64,000 nucleotides of DNA, taken from CAZWRV01 sp964636325 (GTDB taxonomy: Bacteria > Verrucomicrobiota > Lentisphaeria > Victivallales > GWF2-50-93). Each line of letters opens with the position of its first letter. Position 1 is the stretch's first letter. Location: contig CAZWRV010000003.1 in NCBI GenBank assembly GCA_964636325.1, forward strand, positions 67,096 to 131,095, in the 5' to 3' direction. The notes under the pieces were generated by a model. That model saw only the letters and a list, made by a program, of their open reading frames with translations. It was not told the origin of the DNA and made no database searches. Position numbers and translations under genes: made by a program. This document shows positions 59,589 to 64,000 of the stretch, piece by piece.

Positions 59589-60032
59589 ATGGTGATACCG
59601 GACGTCAATCTTCTGGTTTACGCGTATAACACTGACGCTCCATATCATTTGCTCGCGAAGGAATGGTGGAGCGGATTGATGAACGGAAATGAAGATGTCG
59701 GAATTCCCTGGGTGGTGCCGATTGGATTTTTACGCCTCATGACAAATGGCAAAGTCTTGGAGCGGCCATTGACGGCCACAGATGCTCTGGCCCACATAAG
59801 GACATGGCTGGAACGACCCCAGGCTCACGTCATAACGCCTGGACCGCGTCACTTGGAGATTCTTGACGGCTTTGCCAAACGGCAGTTGTTGAGCAGCTCA
59901 TTGACAACGGACGCGCATTTGGCGGCCCTGGCCATCGAGTTAAGGGCTGAGCTTCATTCGAACGACAGTGATTTCTCCCGTTTCCCCGGTTTGCGCTGCC
60001 ATGACCCGCTGAAAAGGTCTGAAAATAGATGA
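59589..60032 (+). CDS. VapC-type PIN-domain ribonuclease toxin
   Basis: 147 residues of the PIN family (TIGR00028-like). Acidic catalytic residues are Asp5 (VIPDVNLLVYA), Asp in LTTDAHLAALAIE (about 117) and Asp in HSNDSDFSRF (about 136). The branch signature WVVPIGFLRLMTN is present. VapC toxins cut tRNA or rRNA and are held in check by VapB. The pair sits in a lower-GC pocket between a small exported-protein gene and kdsB, consistent with acquisition. Confidence 0.9.
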   Translation: MVIPDVNLLVYAYNTDAPYHLLAKEWWSGLMNGNEDVGIPWVVPIGFLRLMTNGKVLERPLTATDALAHIRTWLERPQAHVITPGPRHLEILDGFAKRQLLSSSLTTDAHLAALAIELRAELHSNDSDFSRFPGLRCHDPLKRSENR

Positions 60033-60288
60033 TTTGCCGTCGCTTGTAATCGATCCGTTGCCGTTCCCGCATAACTATTTATAATGCAATGGACAATAGC
60101 ATATAGATGAGTAAAAGAATCGCTAAACAGCGGTAAATAGGCCCTGAAATAGCAAATATTGGTTTGCGGTGCGGCTTTCTGCATCATATGACTGGATAAG
60201 TCCATCCATTGGCAATAAGTTGAATATGGCATATATCATTGCCATTATTGACAAAAGATGACAATTCAACAGCTGAATTTATGCAATC

Positions 60289-61026
60289 ATGAAATCTGCA
60301 GCAGTAATACCGGCGAGATTCGCCAGCACGAGGTTTCCTGGAAAAGTCCTTTGCGATCTTTGCGGCAAGCCCTTGATACAATGGGTCTATGAGCGGGTCT
60401 GCAAGTCCAAGGCCGACGAGGTCCTGGTCGCCACTGACGACGAGAAGGTTATGGCTGCGGTAAGGAAATTCGGCGGGAGGCCGGTCATGACCTCACCGTC
60501 GCACCCCTCCGGCACGGACCGCGTCCGCGAGGCGGTGCTGAAGGCCGCGCCGGACTGTGAAATAATCATCAACGTCCAGGGCGACGAGCCATTGATCCCG
60601 CCGGCAGTGATAGACGATCTTCTGGCGAAGATGAAAGCCTGTCCGGAAATCGAGATGGCCACCGTCGGCGTCCCGGTGGAAAGGCGCGAGGTGGCGGACA
60701 ACCCCAACATCGTAAAGATCGTCATGGACAAGTCGTCGTTCGCCCTCTACTTCAGCCGGAGCGCAATACCTTTCCTCAGGCAGGGCGGCGAGGACATGCG
60801 GCTTTACAAGCACTGGGGCATATACGCTTTCCGCAAGGACATCCTTGAGAGATTCGTCTCCCTCCCCGAATCCGCGCTCGAGAAATGCGAGAAGCTCGAG
60901 CAGCTCCGCGCCATGGAGAACGGCATCAGAATATATGTTGTGATTTCGGACTTCAAGGACAGCATCGGGATAGACACGCCGGAAGACTTGGTAAAGGCCA
61001 AGCAGATACTGGCCAGGCACCGCTGA
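60289..61026 (+). CDS. kdsB: 3-deoxy-manno-octulosonate cytidylyltransferase
   Basis: 245 residues. Activates Kdo with CTP to CMP-Kdo for lipid A-core synthesis, showing an outer membrane with Kdo-containing lipopolysaccharide. Nucleotide-binding start IPARFASTRFPGK (residues 7-19), KVLVATDD-like strand, HPSGTDRV (about 72-79), metal-binding NVQGDEP (about 96-102) and the C-terminal SIGIDTPEDL are all in place. No Shine-Dalgarno is evident before the ATG. TTGACA at about 60248 may be part of its promoter. Confidence 0.95.
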   Translation: MKSAAVIPARFASTRFPGKVLCDLCGKPLIQWVYERVCKSKADEVLVATDDEKVMAAVRKFGGRPVMTSPSHPSGTDRVREAVLKAAPDCEIIINVQGDEPLIPPAVIDDLLAKMKACPEIEMATVGVPVERREVADNPNIVKIVMDKSSFALYFSRSAIPFLRQGGEDMRLYKHWGIYAFRKDILERFVSLPESALEKCEKLEQLRAMENGIRIYVVISDFKDSIGIDTPEDLVKAKQILARHR

Positions 61027-61045
61027 CACCGACCATCCTGGGAAC

Positions 61046-61063
61046 GCCGAGCACCAGCTCGGC
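61046..61063. other. GCCGAGC-ACCA-GCTCGGC hairpin after kdsB
   Basis: A seven-base perfect stem in the 122-bp gap between the converging kdsB and membrane-protein genes; it resembles REP-type palindromes and may terminate either transcript. The remaining GC-rich bases contain several GATCG/CGGCC words but no gene. Confidence 0.4.
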
Positions 61064-61148
61064 TTTGAAAGATCGTCGTCGATCGACTGAGTTCGACCGC
61101 GCTCGGCTGCGGTCGGCCGCAACCGATTGCAATAGACCGCGGCCGGAA

Positions 61149-62891
61149 TCACCGCCCTCCTAATATTTTCTTCTTTCTTCTCTCGATTGCCAGCACCGCA
61201 GCCAGGAGGCAAAGGCCGAAAAGGGCGGCATAATTTGCCGGCCTGGAATATGGAACCCTATCATAATACGCTTCGAGCTCGATATTCTCACCCGCTGGGA
61301 ACTGCACTTGTATCCTTCCGTCGGGGGATATGCTCCGGCGGAGCGTCGAGTCTTCGACGCGTTTCCCTGCCACGGACACCGCCCACCCGGGAAAGTAGAA
61401 CTGGTTGAGTGTGATTGTCTGAGCCTCGGCGCATGAAAGCGCGAAGTGCGGATGGTGCTGCGACGAGTCTTCGAATTCGCCCGCCCTGGTCTTTGGGTCG
61501 CTGACTTCAAGCATCGGCCTTGATAGCCTTGGAAAGGGTGGATGCCTGAGTGCCGTCCGGGGCAGGAATTCGTTGCCGGCGGCGAAAACATAGAAGCCTT
61601 CGTATTTCGTGCGGATGAACTTGTCGAGGAGGTCGGAGGTTTTGTCGGGATACTTCTCGACCGCGAACATCGGAAGATACCAGAGGGCGGACAGGAACAG
61701 GACCGCCCCGCCTGCCACATAGGCCTTTCTTCCATCGGGGAAATGCAGGGCGAGCCCCGACACGCACACGGCCTGCACCAGCGCGGCCGCCGAAAGGAGC
61801 CGCCAGGGGAACTGTATTATCCCCATGCCAGGGATGTTTTTCCAAAGAAATCCTGACAATGTGCTCATAAGGAAGATGCAGGCGAGATAGGAGATGAAGA
61901 CGCCGAAGATGAGCTTCCTGCTGCGGCAGACCGCGAATCCGAGCACGGACAGTATGAAATGTGGCAGCCCCAGCTGGAACGACAGGCCGTCGGAATCGAA
62001 GCCGGGCCGGCTGTGCCCGTATCCCCAGAAGCGCGAGAAGAACTGGGACGGATATACAAGATTGTCCGATGCGACGTATGCGCCTTTGAGCGCCGAGGAA
62101 TAGTCGACCTCGCCCCTCATCATGAAGGCCGGAAGCCAGTAGGGCGAACTCAGCATCGCTCCGCAGGCGAAAGCAATCAGGCAGGCAATCCCGTATCTGC
62201 CCCTGGCCGGTTTTGGCGTGTCCGCCATCATGGGCGGGATAATCGCGATGACAAGCAGATACATGAACATCGCCACAAAAGGATGCAGATAGACGATCGC
62301 CGCCAAGGATATTGAAACCAGTACCAGCGGGCCGCCGCCGCTTCCGCCTTCCTTGAATCTGCGGTTGAGCGAAACGGCCGCCAGCAGCACCCATGGCGCA
62401 AACATCATCGCCGAAAGTTCGCTCATGTCACCCCGCACGTAGAGATCCACGAAAAGATACGGGGTCAGCAGGAAGAGCAGTGCGGAAAACAATGCCGCCT
62501 TGAAGTCCCCCATAATTTTCTCGACCAGGAAAAATGCGCCGGCGCCTCCGGCGAATACGACGACTGCGGCCGTGGCGACGAACGAGCAGAGGATGTCCCG
62601 GCATACTAGGAAGAACGGGAGCATCAGATAGAATATTCCGGGCTGGTAGAAGACGAAGGTCGGATAACCGTAGCCACCGTATTCGTCGGGTAGCCAGCGC
62701 GGATAGATGTTCCCCGCCAGGAAGGAGTCCTTGAACATGCTGAAGAGGCAGGCGTATCGCAGGCTGTCATGCGAACCGGGCCAGTATTCCATGCAATACG
62801 GCAGGACAATCAGGCAGGAGGCCACCAGGAGCACAAGCAGCCCGACGATATTTCTGGCCATGTCCTTGCGCAAGGTCCGACCCCTTTGCAT
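61149..62891 (-). CDS. PTPS-related/YfhO-like polytopic membrane protein
   Basis: 580 residues, about 12 hydrophobic helices. The first loop, DSLRYACLFSMFKDSFLAGN followed by IYPRWLPDEYGGYGYPTF, matches the 6-pyruvoyl-tetrahydropterin-synthase-related membrane domain (PF10131), a GT-C-like fold. The C-terminal 130 residues are a beta-rich periplasmic part (FYFPGWAVSVAGKRVED), as in YfhO-type proteins thought to attach sugars to surface polymers. An ATG 10 codons downstream (62861) has AAGGAC very close and is a possible start. It is single. Confidence 0.75.
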   Translation of the reverse strand: MQRGRTLRKDMARNIVGLLVLLVASCLIVLPYCMEYWPGSHDSLRYACLFSMFKDSFLAGNIYPRWLPDEYGGYGYPTFVFYQPGIFYLMLPFFLVCRDILCSFVATAAVVVFAGGAGAFFLVEKIMGDFKAALFSALLFLLTPYLFVDLYVRGDMSELSAMMFAPWVLLAAVSLNRRFKEGGSGGGPLVLVSISLAAIVYLHPFVAMFMYLLVIAIIPPMMADTPKPARGRYGIACLIAFACGAMLSSPYWLPAFMMRGEVDYSSALKGAYVASDNLVYPSQFFSRFWGYGHSRPGFDSDGLSFQLGLPHFILSVLGFAVCRSRKLIFGVFISYLACIFLMSTLSGFLWKNIPGMGIIQFPWRLLSAAALVQAVCVSGLALHFPDGRKAYVAGGAVLFLSALWYLPMFAVEKYPDKTSDLLDKFIRTKYEGFYVFAAGNEFLPRTALRHPPFPRLSRPMLEVSDPKTRAGEFEDSSQHHPHFALSCAEAQTITLNQFYFPGWAVSVAGKRVEDSTLRRSISPDGRIQVQFPAGENIELEAYYDRVPYSRPANYAALFGLCLLAAVLAIERRKKKILGGR

Positions 62892-63068
62892 ACGGCATCT
62901 TTATATATTTTTATGGTCGGTCCTGCGTTTCACGCCAGAACGACCATGGATCTTGACGCTCGTCGGAACCGATCGCGGTTTTGACAAGCAAAACCCTCCG
63001 CATTTCAGGTTCAGGTTTCAGGCGCGTTTCTCTGAAGCATATCGTCGGCCGTTCCCAGCCCAGGCAAG

Positions 63069-63806
63069 TCATTTTACGGCAGGATGGGAAACCTGAAAAT
63101 ACAGGTCCTCGAGCGACTTGTTCGCGCCGGGCACTCCGAAGAGCGGAAGATTCCTGGTCCGCATGACGTTCCCGATGTTCCTGACCGCCTCGCGGGTCAT
63201 CTCCTTGAGCTTCCCGCCGGAAGACTTCGCCCTCAGTATGGAGTCCGCGGTGGCTTCCAGGAGCTCGACGTTCAGCAGCGTCCAGTAGATGTCGCCGCGC
63301 GACATCGTGACGAGACCGTGGTTCTCCATTATGAAGCTGTTGTATTTTTTCAGGAACGGCGCGAAGTTGTTGGCAAGTTCGACGGTAAGCGGTTCTCCAT
63401 AGGGCACCACCGGCACCGGCCCGATCTCGGAAACCGTCTCGGGGAAGAACGGCCTCATGAGAAGGTTTTCACCCTTCATGATCGCGAAGGCGCAGACGCA
63501 CGGCGGATGGCAGTGGAGCACCGACACGACATCAGGCCGGTCCTCGAAGAACTTCAGATACATCGGCTTCTCGCCAGTGGGGCTTCGCTTGCCCTCCACG
63601 GTGTTTCCGGCGCGGTCGATGAAGACCAGATCCCCGGGGGTGATGTCGCCCTTGTTCACCTTGGTGGGCGTTATAAGTATGAGATCGTTCTCGAGCTTCC
63701 ATGCCAGGTTGCCGCCGTGGCTTGTAGTGAACATGTTGTCGGCCAGCCGCTTGCACACTTTCACGAAGAGTGCGACTTCGTCCTCGAATTTCTTTGCCAG
63801 CTTCAT
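63069..63806 (-). CDS. class II aldolase/adducin-family protein
   Basis: 245 residues of the FucA/AraD-like family. HGGNLAWK (about 30-37), the acid loop TGEKPMYLKFF, zinc ligands in VLHCHPPCVCAFA (about 97-109) and a third His in MENHGLVTMS (about 160-169) are present. It cleaves or epimerises a sugar phosphate such as fuculose- or rhamnulose-phosphate; the specific sugar is unclear. An AAAGGAG ribosome site precedes the ATG. Repeats R1 and R2 occupy its upstream region, the same order as before the heparinase-like gene at 12820. Confidence 0.88.
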   Translation of the reverse strand: MKLAKKFEDEVALFVKVCKRLADNMFTTSHGGNLAWKLENDLILITPTKVNKGDITPGDLVFIDRAGNTVEGKRSPTGEKPMYLKFFEDRPDVVSVLHCHPPCVCAFAIMKGENLLMRPFFPETVSEIGPVPVVPYGEPLTVELANNFAPFLKKYNSFIMENHGLVTMSRGDIYWTLLNVELLEATADSILRAKSSGGKLKEMTREAVRNIGNVMRTRNLPLFGVPGANKSLEDLYFQVSHPAVK

Positions 63807-63824
63807 CGGGCTCCTTTATTTTTA

Positions 63825-63912
63825 TTTCAGATTTCCTCTCCCTTGCCATATAAAACTAAGGAGGAAGCATATAAGTTCCAGTATTGTGAATGCTCGGTGC
63901 CGGAAATCTGAA
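63825..63912 (-). repeat. R1 repeat, diverged copy
   Basis: Only the ends match: TTTCAGATTTCC on the left and GGTGCCGGAAATCTGAA on the right. The middle is different from other copies (GGAGGAAGCATATAAGTTCC), so this may be an internal replacement or a related subtype. Confidence 0.6.
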
Positions 63913-63940
63913 CTTGGGATTCCTCCGGCTTCGGAATTCC

Positions 63941-64000
63941 CTCCTCTGAAACTCGCCTCGAAGTGGCGTAGACATTCCTGTCTGCGCAATCCGCAGGTAG
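63941..64000 (-). repeat. R2 dispersed repeat, running off the window
   Basis: CTCCTCTGAAACTCGCC, then the CAGACAGGAATGTCT-type hairpin and the start of the GCAGGTA hairpin at the right edge (all in minus orientation). The remaining part lies outside the window. Confidence 0.75.

Noticed and set aside
1..64000. CRISPR arrays, tRNA/rRNA genes, prophage, intact IS elements
   Set aside because: No regularly spaced direct repeats with unique spacers, no cloverleaf sequences I could recognise, and no transposase, integrase or reverse-transcriptase frame. The short repeats present are dispersed or a single tandem pair.

Overview
The window is a GC-rich bacterial chromosome segment, most probably from the phylum Lentisphaerota (PVC superphylum). 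This rests on gene content, not a marker tree. It has several secretion-type pseudopilins (FTLIELLVV...) embedded among glycan-degradation genes, heparinase II/III-like proteins, a DUF4838 + CBM9-like protein, PA14-decorated secreted proteins, a serpin, a PSP1-domain protein and many short intergenic palindromic repeats. No tRNA, rRNA, CRISPR array, prophage or intact transposase was seen.

Layout. 1-3.1 kb (minus): end of an ATP synthase operon (atpE-atpF-atpH, with no atpB in front), then a Pit phosphate permease with its DUF47 partner, preceded by a three-fold 11-bp-spaced direct repeat resembling a Pho box. 3.2-4.9 kb (plus): ilvC and a MerR-HTH/receiver fusion. 5-7 kb: a GT39-like membrane protein next to 171-bp repeat units. 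7.2-17.4 kb: a uroporphyrinogen-decarboxylase-like/LacI operon facing away from two large secreted PA14 proteins, one of them a 1515-residue heparinase-like enzyme. 17.4-24 kb: an Hsp20-DnaJ operon, a serpin, a PSP1 protein and an O-antigen-ligase-like protein.

24-50.6 kb: every gene is on the minus strand. From about 26.6 kb this is a glycan-utilisation region: GntR regulator, unassigned hydrolase, pseudopilin, beta-lactamase-family remnant, unassigned toroid-like enzyme, sialidase, sugar isomerase, GH2 enzyme, shrunken sulfatase, two heparinase-like proteins, three more pseudopilins, a DUF4838 protein and a Gfo/Idh/MocA dehydrogenase. The combination suggests attack on sialylated, sulfated, uronic-acid-containing (mucin- or glycosaminoglycan-like) glycans. 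Decay and rearrangement are visible: the sulfatase has lost segments, the beta-lactamase-family gene is only a C-terminus, and one pseudopilin begins with a duplicated copy of the heparinase 5' end followed by a segment carrying a group II intron-like hairpin.

50.7-64 kb: mostly housekeeping genes (YceH/DUF480, LD-carboxypeptidase, zinc-ribbon coiled coil, ruvB, transketolase, kdsB, PTPS-related membrane protein, class II aldolase) plus small envelope proteins and a VapBC toxin-antitoxin pair.

Four dispersed non-coding repeat families occur. R1 is a roughly 95-150 bp element with inverted TTCAGATTTCC/GGAAATCTGAA ends. R2 is a double-hairpin element ending in GAGTTTCAGAGGAG, which repeatedly places a Shine-Dalgarno-like sequence in front of a gene. 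R3 carries TTCACCGCCGGGATGAACC and ends in CGAGACGATTAG. R4 is the 171-bp unit. They mark many gene borders and in one case blur a gene start.
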